A stretch of 57,920 nt of DNA, taken from assembly GCA_025201705.1 (NCBI GenBank), contig MU616632.1, positions 15,670-73,589 on the forward strand. Direction: 5' to 3'. Origin of the DNA: Dissophora ornata. Lineage: Eukaryota > Mortierellomycota > Mortierellomycetes > Mortierellales > Mortierellaceae. Both the position numbers and the translations under genes were made by a program. A model generated the notes under the pieces. It did not search any database and was not told the origin of the DNA. It saw only the letters and a program-made list of their open reading frames with translations. Shown here piece after piece: positions 22,592 to 34,836 of the stretch (the stretch's first letter is position 1; every line of letters starts with the position of its first letter).

Positions 22592-24215
22592 ATGCTGCAA
22601 CAGTTCGCTCCCAAACTCGCTCCAAGAATGCCGGCCCATGCCAGACAACTCCTCCGATCCAGCTCGCAGGCGGGCAACGCATTCCCTCGCAACCCAGTCT
22701 TTTTTTCGACCACCGCTCGTCAATTCAGCAACACGCCGCCCCTCACACAGGGATCAGACTCGACGACGACGACGACACCCATACAGCCTACAGCAGAAAC
22801 TGTAGTCGAGCCTACAGAGAATACAGAACAAGCACCCACACCCACACCTACCAACCTAGGCAACCTTCCGGAATCGATCACTTGCACAGTTAGCCCTCCT
22901 TCGACCTACGCCTTTCTCAAACCAACACCCGTCGTTCTCTTGACTGGGCCTTTTGGCGGTAATTGGTAAAGACAAAGCCTGACTGCGAGGAGATAGTGAA
23001 GCAAGAGGTACATCACTTCACCAGGTCCTCTAACCGCGTTACTACCGACTTCTTTTATTGCTCTTTAGGTGCTTCCGCGATACATGGCAGACCTCACTAG
23101 CAGATCAAGGGTACCAGAGCACCAGCATCGAACTCAACATGCCTCATCAAAGACTTGAATCCGGCGACGCCTACATTCGACATTTTGTCAAGGTTCTCAA
23201 GATATCCATCGAGACCGATCACTCGTTTTACCCTCCAATCCTGATTGCTCATGGATTGCACGCCTTGGTCGCTCAAAAGTATGTAGAGTCCAACCCTGTC
23301 AGTGCCTTGGTACTTGTCTCCCCGTTTATTCCCGAGCTCGTGAAGAGCCGATTCCAGGATCTCTCTGCAAAGTTGTTGCGGATCAAGGCAAAGAAAGAGT
23401 CATCAAAGACTGGAGAGACGACATCTTCATCAGAAACAGCCACATCAAAATCGTCATCCTCATCATCATCAGTGGAACCGCTTGTTACTGCCACTGCCAC
23501 AGAGCTGAAAGAATTCAATTTCGAAACACATGCAGATGTTCTTGCACAGGAGGGTTTCCGTGAAACATTTGTGTTGCCCAAGAAGGCTGTCTATAAGATC
23601 GATCAAGTCGCGAAGGAGCTTCAAGAGAAGGAGAAGGAGAAAGAAAAGGAAAAAGAGCGGAAGGAGGAGGAGATGTTACAGATAATGGAAGAAGAGACAG
23701 AGTTGATGAAACAAGCAGCACAGGTCAAGACTGATTCTGCAGGATCGAGCAAGGATGAAGTTAATATCACTTCCAATAGCGCACAATCAGCGAAAGCTGA
23801 AGCCGAGCGTTTTGGTAGGGATTCCGTGCCAGTGTGGGAGGCAGGGTCACCAATGGAAGAAGATGCCGCTGAGGAACTACTGAAGGACGCCACAGGAGAC
23901 GTCCTCCCTGTACAGACCGTAGAGTCCGAGGCATCGGTTCCTTCACCCTTGGAACAGCTTCCTCTTGCCATTTACGACTCGATCCCGACCAGTGTATTTG
24001 AACCAAACTTTCCAATCCTCCTGGTGACATCCAACGGAGACGAAATTGTTTCAACGGCAGATGTGAAGGATCATCACATTTTGGCTGGGCAGGTGGATCA
24101 TATTGAACTAGAGGATCTTGATGATGGTGGACATTTGATCATGGTCTCGGATTACACAGAGTGGGAGCAAGGCATTGAAGGAATCACTGCTTGGTTGGAC
24201 TCCAACGGCATGTAG
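22592..24215 (+). CDS. Mitochondrial alpha/beta-hydrolase-fold protein, nucleophile elbow degenerate
   Basis: Exons 22592-22965 and 23069-24215 (intron 22966-23068) give 506 residues. The N-terminus is basic and Ser/Arg-rich (MLQQFAPKLAPRMPAHARQL..), like a mitochondrial targeting sequence. The fold is indicated by VVLLTGPFGGNW (first strand and oxyanion-type loop), PILIAHGLHALVAQKYVES (~181-198), ALVLVSPFIPEL, a late LLVTSNGDEIV (acid-residue position) and DDGGHLIMV (catalytic His position). In active members the elbow reads G-H-S-x-G; here it is A-H-G-L-H, so the Ser nucleophile is missing. A Glu/Lys coiled segment (EKEKEKEKERKEEE) and acidic low-complexity sequence are inserted before the last part. 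It is probably a non-catalytic paralogue; its role is unknown. Confidence 0.7.
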
Positions 24216-24792
24216 ATATACTTTATGGCATGAACAATAACAATCCTTGAACGCTTTTCTTTTTTTTCTTTTTTTTTTTGCCTTTGTTTTTGTTCTTTTT
24301 ATTAATATATTTTACACAAAAATCGAGGCGCATGGGGGGGGGGGTCCTAGAAACCCCACTCGGAAGGGATAAAACACGGAATAGAGAAGAAAATCGTCAA
24401 GATTGGGAATAGGTTAAGGTATCAAAAAGGCGTTATAAATGGTGCGTAGTATATGTGATATGTGCGATATTGGTGTGCTTGGGGTGGTCGTTCCAAAGTG
24501 CAACCAATACCAATAAAAGAAACAAAAGGGTGAAAGTGAATTTGGTCCGTGATACCCAGACACTAAGATCATAGATATGATAGGGTACGGAATACTGATC
24601 AGGGTCCGTCCTTTTTCTCCATGTCTTGCGAAAGGATTGAGGATAACGAGAGGCCACGTTCAGGCAAATCGAAATCCTGTCAGGAAATTCTTTTCAATTC
24701 CAAACGTAGCCTCCAATTCTCAATAGCTATTAAATATAAAAAGAAGCTATTAGAACCATGGATACACATCTCAAGTGCGACAATCGATCACT
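24216..24792. other. Convergent 3' intergenic region
   Basis: Lies between the stop codons of two converging genes. It contains T-rich tracts at 24257-24281 and a run of ten G at about 24333-24342. No gene seen. Confidence 0.55.
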
Positions 24793-27700
24793 TCATTTTG
24801 CGATAAAACGGTAGACGTACGTTAGCGACTCGTTAGGACATTCATCCGTGTAATGAGTTCCGAATTCTTCGCAGTTCTCGCAGTACTGCAATTTGAAAAT
24901 AGAATTAGAAAGACTCGGATTAGTAGTGACTAAATGGCGGCAACGAATAAATACAAATCATCGTATAATTTCCGGGAACCTACCGGCCGCTCATCTTCAG
25001 CTTCAGAGGGTACAGGAGTGATACTCTGAGAAGGCGCAGAGACATGGCCACGGTTTCTAGAGTTGTTGGCGCCAAAGACCGCAGTGCAGCTGATAATGTC
25101 ATGGCCCTCGATCTCGCAAATCTCGCAGAACAAGGCCGAACTTTCGTCCTTTGCTCCACTTGACCTTGATCTATCGACGGCGGCTGAAGTCCTTTGACTG
25201 CCGCCGATAGGTTGCATCGATCTGCTTGGAGGCAAGAACGCAGAGCCGTTCATGCCGGTAGTCAAATGTGACAACTGGCTCTTCAGATCTGAGACCTCGT
25301 GTTGCAGGCGCTCGATCTGCTTGTGCTTGCGTTGAACATCTTCTTCAAGATCAGCTTCGTGGAAGATTTTGCTTTCGATTAGCGATTCAAGCTCAGTAAG
25401 TTCCTTGTTCAACTGTGAGACCTCATATGCCTTGGAGCGGTCGAGATCAACGTATCGTTGGCGAATCTCGCGCATCTCTGAAGCATGAGCTTGAGTTAGG
25501 CGGTCGAGGAGGGCCTGCTTCTCCTTTAACAGGCCTTCGAGTCGGATGACAGACTGGGATTGGGGTGCTGGGGCCTCCTTGTCAGAAGTGCCAGTCTTGG
25601 GCTCAGCATTCTCCATAAAGTCGGCATCTTCCTTCTCCTCTGTCTCGATTCCAGTGTCGCCAACAATTGAAGCGGCAGCCAGACTCTCTGAATGCAATCG
25701 CTCGACTTCGTCCATAAGCTTGAGGCACTCTGTCTCAACATGCTTGTGGGCCTCCATGAGGTTGTCGTGTTCCTGCATCAGCTTCTTGTTGACAGTTCCC
25801 ACAGTAACGTTCTCTCTGGTGAGATCGTGCACCATCTTTTTCAGATGTGCAATCTCTTCCTCCAGTTCTGAGTGTCTGGAGTCTGATCCAGGTGCACTCT
25901 CAGCGGAGAGAGTCTTTGCCGGAGTAGCTGCGGACAGGGCCAGCGCAGCTTCGAGCTCAGACACCTTATTGAGCAGCTGAGATTTCTCATCCACGGTCGC
26001 CTTGAGTTCGACCTGGATCTTTTCCATCTCTGCCAATTGCTCAATCTTATCGTTAAGCTCGGTTTGCGCAGCCTCCCGCTGGGTTTGCGCCTCCACGAGC
26101 TCAAATCCAACATCTTCGGCCTTGGCAGTCTTTTGAATCATCTCAAGCTGCATTGCCTCACATTGCTCCTTCCAAGCCTCCACAGTTTGTGCAATCGCCT
26201 CCAGGCTATCAATCTTCACCTTGGTCTCTGCAACATGCGATTCAACCATCTTCTCCGAGTCGACCACTTTGGCTTGCAATTCAGAGCGCTCCTTGTCAAA
26301 CTGCTCTTGGGCGCTAACAGACCGGCTCTTAAGACGGGATACCTCGGACTCTAATTCGGAATTGGATGTCTTCAACTTGCTGATAGTGACCTCCAGATCG
26401 TCAATCTTGCACTGAAGTTCGGTCTCATTCAACTCAAGAGTCTCGATCTCTTCACGAAGGTTGGTGATGACTGTAATGTCGTCTGCAACAGCATCCTCGA
26501 GGCGCTTCTTCTCATTCTCCCAGACCTTGCGCATACGATCAACCTCCTCGCTTTGGACCATGCCAGCCAGATCCTCGAGTTCGAGTTTGAGGCCGATAAT
26601 TTCCTGCTCACGTTTGGCGATCGATGACTCATAGTCTTTGGCCTTTTCTTCAAAAATCTTGACCAGCCTCTCGCTCTTGGCCAAAAGAGACTGTGACTCC
26701 TGAAGCTCTGTCTCAATCGACTTCAGCTTGTTTTCCGCCTCAGCATCATTCGATCGACGGATCTCGGCCTCATGCTCCAAACGAGCCTGAACCTCGTGCA
26801 GCTGCTCCTCAGAATGATTTGCATCTCGGAGAGCAGCCTCGAGTTTGGATTGAAGAGCTTCAGTCGTGACCTTCATTACAAGCTCGATATCCTCCAGCCT
26901 TGACTGAAGGTCATCACGCTCTTGTTCAAGTAAAGTTAGCTGCTCTGCGTATCGGGCCTGCGTAGCAGCCAGCACCTCTTCAGTCGCTCGCACCCGATCC
27001 TCGTCCTCGATTGACCTATCAGTGAGTTTCATTATATTCAAATCCAAGGCCCCAATCTTGTCTTCCGCATCGCGAAGGTCTTTCTTCAACGAGTCGATCA
27101 GTGCCTGCTGCTCCTCATTCGCTGGTCCAGATCCCGATTCGGCACCTCTGCGTTCTTCCAGTTCCTTCAGCTTGAGTTCCAAATCTGTCTTATCCTGAAG
27201 AAGCGCTGTTCTTTCCTTCTGTGACCTTGCAGCGTCAAGCCATGCCTGGGTCATCTTTTCAGTGATGCCTTTGATCTCCTGGTCCTTGGCTGATCGTTCC
27301 TTCTCCCATTCAGCCTTCATGATGTGTAAGTCTTGCAGTTCCTGTCCGAGACGCTCGTCAATTCCACTACGACCCAGACTCTTGCTCAGGAAGGCACGCT
27401 CGTCATATGACAGATTACGCTTCTCAAGCAGACGGGCCATTTCGAGCTGAGTCTTTGTCTGGCTCATCTCTGTCTTGAGCATGTTATTTTCGGCAACTGC
27501 AACCCCAAAGTCCAGCTGAAGCTGCTGAAGCTGGACTGCTAAGCTGCCCTCTGGTGACTCGGCCATCTGGATCAGAGTCGCTTGATCCAGAAGGTTGGGC
27601 GACAGAGTAGTGCTGTTGCTGTTACTGTTACTATCCGAATGATCCGATGCCCGTGAGGAGAGTCGCCTTGGTGCCGTCAAGAGACGGCCTGGAGTAGGTG

Positions 27701-29278
27701 ATGTCCTGGGTTGACTGTTCGCCGTGGCTGGTGGCGATGTTGTAGGTCTTGCTCGATTATGAGTAGCAGCTTTGTTAGCCTGCGACAAAAGAGACGCCTT
27801 TGAACCTGGCTGGGACAGGCGGCTACCTAGGCCGGCTCTAGCAGCTGAAGGAGTGGGCGAGACAGTGTGTGGATTGGATGAGCTTGCGCCAATCGTCCTT
27901 GTAGCGGCTGGAGACCCTGTGGGGTGGTCGTGTGTGGATGAAGTCGGGAGCTGCCGCGAGTTGGTGGGCTGAGGCATGACATTACGTTGTTTTAGTTGAC
28001 TCGCGGTTACTCCAATGTATTTTGACGCCCTAGAGCCTGCTGTGATCCTGGCTGCTGCCTGTGCGGCATGGTTGAGGGGTGGCGGTGGCGTATGAGCGTC
28101 TTCTTGGACAGATGGGGGGCGGGCTGCAGCTGCAGCTGCAGGTGTGGATGAAAAAGGGAAGAGCAGCTCTGTCTTGACAATCTTGGCGGCGAGTACAAAG
28201 ATGCCGCACTTTGGACGGCAGTTGAAGTAAACGACTCTACAAATATACGACGGCATCAGCAGACGCTTTTTGTGCACATGAACAGATCGCGTAGCTCAAA
28301 TACATACCCACTGACACTGCCATCGTTCTTTCCTGTTGGTGTATCGAGTTCAATGCCGGCCCAGACGCCGGTTTTGAACTCGGCTGTGCCCACAAAGCGT
28401 AGATATCCTGTAAGACCCATGCTCTCGACTACCACCCTGTCGCCAAGTTCAATCCCATCAAGTGAGGCCGGGAACTGGCTGTGGTTCTGGTTCTGAATGG
28501 GCGAGCCCAAGACGCCTGTGGAAGGACCTGTGCCGTTTGTATGGCCCTGTTGCGAGTTGCTCCTGGGTCCAGCTCCCGAAGATGAGCCAGCGCTTGGTGG
28601 GCGTTGAAACACTGGCTGTCTCGCAAGTCGCGACGCGCCTGCTCCTGCTGCGCTATAGGCGGGGCCAGAGGAAAGGCGCATGGGTCTGAGTCCAGAGGGA
28701 GATTCTGCTGTTGGTGAGGATGAAGAGGATGCAAAGGAGTGCTGGAGGGACGCGGTGGTCAAGGGCGAGATTGCAGAGTAGGCGGCGTTGGTTGCTTTGA
28801 TATTGTTGGCCTGTCCATAGGGGCCGTTCTCGGGACTCGCGCCTGGACGCGAGGTACTCGTTCTGCGCGTCTGGGGCGATCGAAAGGATAGAGGAGAAGC
28901 AAGGACGGGCGAGTTTGTTCCATTGTTGGTTGTTCCTGGAGAGAAGCTCGTTGGGACCGGGGACTGCTGGTGCTGATGGTATGGCGAAGACTGCTGTGTT
29001 CCTAGCCCTGACTCGGAACTGACCGAGCTGACAGACTCTGCTCTTTTTCGATTCAGGTCGATGAGTCCTGGATTGTGGATGGAGATGGCCTCAGCGAGGA
29101 GGGATTGCTGTTCTGGTGTCATGTTCTGATAGGACTTTGTTCCTGCGGACGATGGTGCGGGCATGAAGGAGCGTCGCTGGAGGACGCTTCCAGGGCCGGG
29201 GATGCCTGTGAGAGGGATAGGCCCGCCCGCAGACGCAGCCTTTGGGGTCTTGGAGCCTTGGGGAGTTTTCGGAGCCAT
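24793..29278 (-). CDS. CLIP-170-type microtubule plus-end tracking protein (CAP-Gly, coiled coil, zinc knuckles)
   Basis: Exons 28308-29278, 24984-28236 and 24793-24885 (introns 71 and 98 bp) close in phase to 1438 residues, starting MAPKTPQGSKTPK. Residues 1-275 are Ser/Pro-rich and basic, fitting a microtubule-binding tail. One CAP-Gly domain lies at ~277-350 with the GKNDGSV motif that grips EEY/F tails. After a Ser/Pro linker, ~550-1330 is a long heptad coiled coil for dimerisation. The C-terminus has two CCHC-type zinc knuckles, FCEICEIEGHDIISC and YCENCEEFGTHYTDEC; the second is made by the last 93-nt exon. Family knowledge: CLIP-170/Tip1/Bik1 tracks growing microtubule ends and links them to dynein or cortex. 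It has one CAP-Gly as in fungal members, and lacks the EEF-type C-terminal tail. Confidence 0.88.
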
Positions 29279-30567
29279 CTCTTTGCTCGCGGTGGTGGCT
29301 TTCGCAGCTAGCGAGAGCAATGGGAGAGGTAGTGAGTTGGTAAAGGTTTCTTTGTAGCGGCCAGGAGGCAGGTATTACGCGGGTTTGAGTACTGCACTCA
29401 CTCCGAGGGGAAGGAGGGGAGGGAAGGGAGAAATGGAGAGTCGGAGGATTGCGAGGGATGAGGTGATGGTGATGGCGGATGAGCGAGGGGGGAGTTGAGA
29501 TGAGCAATAGCGAGGTACAACAACAACAACGACAACAACACAACGCAACGCAACACACAACAACCACGAGAGAGGGAGGCAGGCACTTTTACGCTTGAAT
29601 TAGGGATGAGAGCTTCTCTGTGCTTCCTTGGACTGGAGTAGCACCTACATCGCCATATCCAGCGGACCATCTGCCCAGCGTGGCCCATTGGCATGGGTAT
29701 GGGCATGGGCCAGCGCAGGCATGTTTGTCGTTTCGTACTACTATCCCAGCGGAATGATCACCACGTTCCGGTACGCGTGTCCAGGGCACTCACGCAGTCG
29801 GACACCAGCTCGGCACCCAGATGGCACAGACAAGGGCAGTGGACAGGGCTCGTGACACACACACACACAGAGACAACGGGAGGTTTCTTTTTTTGGGTGT
29901 TCCCCCTGAAAAGACGTTGGTGTCTGAGCTGCAGCGTGGCCAACCCTGTGCATGCATCGATGCACTATTCATTTATAGTTGCAGAGTCGCATGTCGCATC
30001 TCTCTTTCTTTCTCTCCATGTCTCTAGGAGCATACATCACGAGCAAGTGCTGCAAGGGCGTAAGCAGGGTGTACCACTCGTCTTCTTCGCGCGCTTTATT
30101 TCATTTCCTGGAGAGGGGGGGGGATATACATGTGCATGCTACATAGCAATGTTACCGCGCCAAGGAACCATGTGCATCAAGGCGTGTTTGGGCTAAACCA
30201 AAACGCATTCGCGCTTGTTCAATTGTATGTGTGTGTGTGTGTGCGTGTATGTGTGTGTGTGTGCGTGTGTGTGTGTGTGTGGTGAGTCGGGTACCTGTCG
30301 GCTATATAATAGGCCATCATGATTGCCACCCGTACTTTCGAATAGCGCGTCCTTCTCCTTCGCCCTCATCTGACAATTATTTAATATCGAGCCTGTCTGC
30401 GTTTCATGATCCCTTTGATGTACAGATTTGTTCATACACAATAGAGAAGACATCAGCCGGGGATGGTATAAAAGGCATGGATCATCCATGCTCGCTTCTC
30501 CGCAGACACAAATCCATACAAGCTGACAGCACTCCCCACTCTCCCACGCGCGGCCATTGCATCCAAG

Positions 30568-30613
<46 letters not shown>

Positions 30614-30856
30614 CAGCCCAGTCTGCGCCAGACCACGCCCGCTCTCACCCTCGTCCCGACGGAAGGAAGGAAAGAAAGAAAGAAAGAAAGAAAGGTATGG
30701 ATAGGTGTTGGAAATTACAATCTAGCCCGTTTGCTCCCCTTGCGCACAAACAGCAGACAGTCACTCACCCTCGTATCACAGTTCCCTATTTTCAAGCAAC
30801 AAGCAACAAGCAACAAGCAAGCAACAAGCTGCAACAGACAGCAGTCAAGCACGAAA
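29279..30856. promoter_or_regulatory. Divergent promoter region with microsatellites
   Basis: This 1.6 kb lies between the CLIP-170-type gene (minus) and NAD kinase gene (plus). It is rich in simple repeats: a GT run at about 30226-30281, a TC run at 30579-30611, a GAAA run at about 30660-30694 and CAAG/CAACAAG repeats at about 30793-30830. CT-rich sequence before an ATG is common in fungal promoters. ORFs over the repeats are artefacts. Confidence 0.65.
30226..30281. repeat. GT microsatellite
   Basis: Imperfect dinucleotide run of GT with GC and AT interruptions, likely polymorphic in length. Confidence 0.9.
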
Positions 30857-33800
30857 ATGAACGCGCACAAAGGCAACACGGTGCTGCCAAAGACCCAATC
30901 CCTTCCTTTCTCACCCTCCCTCTCGCTCTCGCTCTTCCTTCTCTACCTCCTCTCGCTCGTCCCGCTCCTCTCCCACCCTGCCTCATCCTTTGCTCTGCCA
31001 TTCCACATCCTCTGTGCCCATGCATCGCTCATAGCCTCCATCAAGAACCACTCCATTCTCACCCCATCAAAGAGGAAAAAGTCAAAAGCACAGCATCTCG
31101 CCTTGCTATTCTCCCCACCCCGCATGCCTGACATCACCATTCCACAGGAAGACAACCCAAAGCCTTCATCCCTGCTCTCTTCAATCCCCACTGCTGCTGC
31201 CCCTACTTCAACCTCCCCACTCTCCACCACTCTCCGAACCGCATCAAATCAAATCCCTTTCCCGCCCCTCTCTCCCTTCAACGATCCCTTCACTACCAAC
31301 ATCATCCACGACACAGACGACTCGAACCTCGTCAAGACCATGGCCCTCGTCGCCAACGCTGGGCGCAACGCGGGTGTCGCTGCCAATGCCAATGCCGTTG
31401 CCTCTGCCAGATCCTCGGCCTCTGTCCACTCTAACCACAACCCCTCCCCGCTCTCCTCATCCTCTTCTTCACTTGCTTCGTCCACAAAGCTGACCACCGT
31501 GCTCCCATCCTCAGAGGCGATCGCTGGATCAAGACGTCCTACCCAGCTTGGCCGTGCCTCGGTTTCTAGGCCCTTGATCGAGGTGCCGCAGCCACAGTCA
31601 CCCATCAGCCTGCATCATGCTCTCGATGGTACCATCCCCGTTACGCCTGTATCGAATCCTTCGACAACTGCAAGGATTCTCCCTCGATCGATTGACACCC
31701 ACGTGCAGGACACGCTGGCCAAGGACTCTACCCGGCAACACAACGCCTCTTCGACATCTTCGTACGGATCTAACTCGTCGAGCGCATCGAGCGGACCTCG
31801 TCGCATCATGACCCCGACTAGCCGACTTGCAGAAACCGCAGTCGGCGTGCGCGAGGTGTCAAAAAAGATTGGTATGTTATCCCGCTCCTTTCTCCGGTTG
31901 CTCTCATCTTCCAGGACCGTACCCTATTTTTTCCCTCCTGTAAATTGCTCGTCCTCCAGCTTCCACCTCATGCAACTGAGTGCGGTTGAACGTAACTGAG
32001 CAGCGTTGCGATTGTACGATTATGTCTTCAGCATCAAGTGTTTGTGCACTTTTTCGTCCGCAGTGCAATGATGCCTCCTGCGCGCAAAAGGATAGGCTGA
32101 AAAAAAGAGGGCTCATCAGGGTATACGTATTCATGTCGTGGTGTTTTCAGGAAACAACTTTCTTGATCGTCGCTCCTGCGCTGCTGTGTCTTGTGCGCCA
32201 TTATCTCAACGTGGTCGCAAGTTAATTTTTGCTGATACGCTGGAAAAGTCACTGCGCTTCGTCTGTTGTCTCACTGAGCACGAATGCGCTCATCGTGCAC
32301 TCCGTGCGCACACCTGTGCGCCACCTTTGTTGACACTACTTCTTTGGCTGTTACTCTATTAGGTCGAGCCAGGGTCAAATGGGAGATGCCAAAGACAGTG
32401 ATGATTGTCACCAAGCCAGGCGATGAATCCTTGCTAAAGATCACACGAGAGATTGCTTTCTGGATGATAGCTTCCCGTGGACTTACTGTGTAAGGCTTAC
32501 CAATGAATTTTCTTCTCGAGAGGTCGAGGCCCGCGCAGTTTATGGATCAATTTCTATGCAATACGCCATCCATACTTACACTCTCTGCTTGCATGCACGG
32601 ATCGCATAGATATGTGGAAGACAAAATGAAGGACATTCCCAAGTTCAGATACCCATCGTTTTTGAAGAGCACCAAGCTCGGATATGATTATACCCCTTCT
32701 TTGAAATTCTGGACAGCGGAACTCTGTGCACAAGAGGCCCATCTCTTCGACTTTGCCATCACTGTAAGTGTTCGACTCGGAAGGAGAGAAGAATGTCGCC
32801 ATCACACTCTAGACATTGCAGAGACCAGATCCTAACCAGTTGCAATACCCCCTCACGTAGCTTGGAGGGGATGGAACCGTCCTCTTTACCAGCTGGCTCT
32901 TCCAGCAGATCGTTCCACCTATCCTGCCTTTCTCGGCCGGGTCGCTGGGATTCCTCACACCATTCCCCACAACTGACTACCAGAAAATACTGAGTGGCTG
33001 CTTAGACACCGGAGTGCGCGTCAACTTGAGGATGCGCTTCAGCTGTACGATATATAGGTGTCTCGAACAGAGAACAGTTGAAACGACAAAGAAAAAGAAG
33101 AATCGCCGCCAAAGAAACAAGAATCGCTCCCATGGTCAGAATGTGCCCCAAGATGACAGCGATGAAGACAGCGATTCCAGGAGGCGCCAAATGCCCACTG
33201 TCTTGACCACCCCGACAGAGACGTTTGAGATTCTGAACGATTTGGGTATGTTCGCTTGAAGGAGCAGAATGATCTATTATTTTTTTTAAGGTTTCCTGTT
33301 TCTGCTCAATGCTCAATGGCCAATAACATTTATTACTTTTTGTTTCAAAGTTCTCGACCGCGGGCCAAGTGCCAATCTTAGTTTGCTGGAGCTGTTTGGT
33401 GACGAACAGCACTTGACGACTGTGCAAGCCGACGGCATCGTCATCTCCACACCCACCGGATCAACTGCTTACTCGGTGAGTATCTTTGGCACTCATTGCT
33501 GATACCACCCTCCTTTGCTGCGGAGCATGAGACTTGTATATTTATCTTTTCTTTCATGCCCCGCTCTCCCTTTCATTCAGCTTGCTGCCGGTGGTCCTCT
33601 GAGCCATCCAGAGATTCCTGCCATCCTGATCTCCCCTATTTGCCCGCACACGCTGAGCTTCCGACCTATGTTGTTGCCCGACTCAATGGAGCTCCGAATC
33701 TGTGTCCCGTTCGATTCTCGTTCAACCGCATGGGCTAGTTTCGATGGCCGTGGACGTGTTGAACTAAAACGTAAGTGTGGGGGGGGGGGTCCAGAGTCGA

Positions 33801-34705
33801 TTTGGCTTGCAACTCGTCATAGTTTTTCCATTGTCGTGTCTGATATTCAAGCCATTTCCTTTTTCTTTGTGTCTCCACTTATAGAGGGAGATCATATCAA
33901 GGTGACAGCGAGCGTGTATCCCTTCCCGACTATTTGTTCCAACTCGCAATCGTCGGATTGGTTCCACTCGCTTTCTCGCTGTCTGCGATGGAACGAACGC
34001 GAGCGTCAGAAAGGATTTACGGTCGTTGAACACAGCTCTGCGAAGCGAACCAAAAAATCAAATTCTTCCAGCAACGATGGTGCGCAGTCATCATCCCCAA
34101 CTCGCAGTCATGGCACACAGGGTCACCAGCGCTCACGGTCTAATGCAGACAACTCTCTAGGATCGAGCGCGTCCACTTCAGGTCATATTCACGAGCATAG
34201 CCATAGCCATAGCCATAGCCATTCGAGTGGCAGTAATAGTGGTGGCAGCTCCAAGGCAAGACAAAGTAGTCCCAGGCCAGGCGTTGTCAGTCCTGTGGAG
34301 AGAAAGGGGAGTCGCAATAGCCAGGACTACTTTTATGAATCACCGCACGACACCGATACGATGCTTACTTGCTGGGGTACGGACTCGAGCGATTCGGACG
34401 GCGATGACGATGAAGACAGTGATGCTGCGGATGATAAGGACGAGGCAGCGGACGGTGACGGGGAGTGGGAAGCTGGCTCAAGCAGCGATGACGACGATGA
34501 CGACGATAATGAGGTGAAGGAGACTGCGCTGGGAAAGCCGAGCAACAATGAAGCTCCTAGCGCATATGGAAATGGCAGCAGTGGCGAGGGTGTGGCAGCT
34601 CCCAAGGGAACAATACCAAACCTGCTAGGTTCACCCCTGGGCGCCGTTGAAATCCTCACAAACAAGCTGAACCACGCCTTGCTGGAACCAGAGTTAGAAA
34701 CGTAG
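30857..34705 (+). CDS. NADK: NAD(+)/NADH kinase (ATP-NAD kinase family)
   Basis: Seven exons (30857-31871, 32363-32489, 32610-32763, 32861-33245, 33351-33475, 33581-33770, 33885-34705) close in phase to 938 residues. It phosphorylates NAD(H) with ATP to make NADP(H). The signature LGGDGTVLFTSWLF starts exon 4 (~433), preceded by KTVMIVTKPGDESLL. Exon 5 holds ADGIVISTPTGSTAYS and exon 6 begins LAAGGPLSHPEIPAILISP, both conserved NAD-kinase motifs. The core is flanked by a ~340-residue Ser/Pro/Ala-rich N-terminus and a ~260-residue Ser/acidic tail with a HSHSHSHSHS run, so it is longer than most family members. Start: the ATG at 30857 has A at -3; an in-frame ATG at 31124 is possible and would remove a hydrophobic stretch (SLSLFLLYLLSLVPLLS). 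The CATAGC repeat at ~34195-34224 encodes the His-Ser run. Confidence 0.88.
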
Positions 34706-34731
34706 TCGCGCCGAAAAAAAATGCGCCAGTC

Positions 34732-34743
34732 CACGTGACGTCA
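34732..34743. promoter_or_regulatory. Overlapping E-box (CACGTG) and CRE (TGACGTCA)
   Basis: The sequence cacgtgacgtca holds a perfect CACGTG (34732-34737) overlapping a perfect palindromic TGACGTCA (34736-34743). It lies in the 131-bp spacer between the NAD kinase stop and the aminotransferase ATG, about 95 bp before that ATG. Such sites bind bHLH and bZIP (CREB/ATF or Gcn4-like) factors respectively; function here is inferred. Confidence 0.5.
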
Positions 34744-34836
34744 TCATAAATTTTTTTTTTTGCACTCTGCTGCGCTCGATCATTTTTCATTCGTCCTCAA
34801 CACACAACATATTATCCACGTATTTTTTTTAAGCAG

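Noticed and set aside
30557..30856. Open frame running upstream of the NAD kinase ATG (poly Ser-Leu from the CT repeat)
   Set aside because: It begins in microsatellite DNA and has no family similarity; the first convincing start is 30857.
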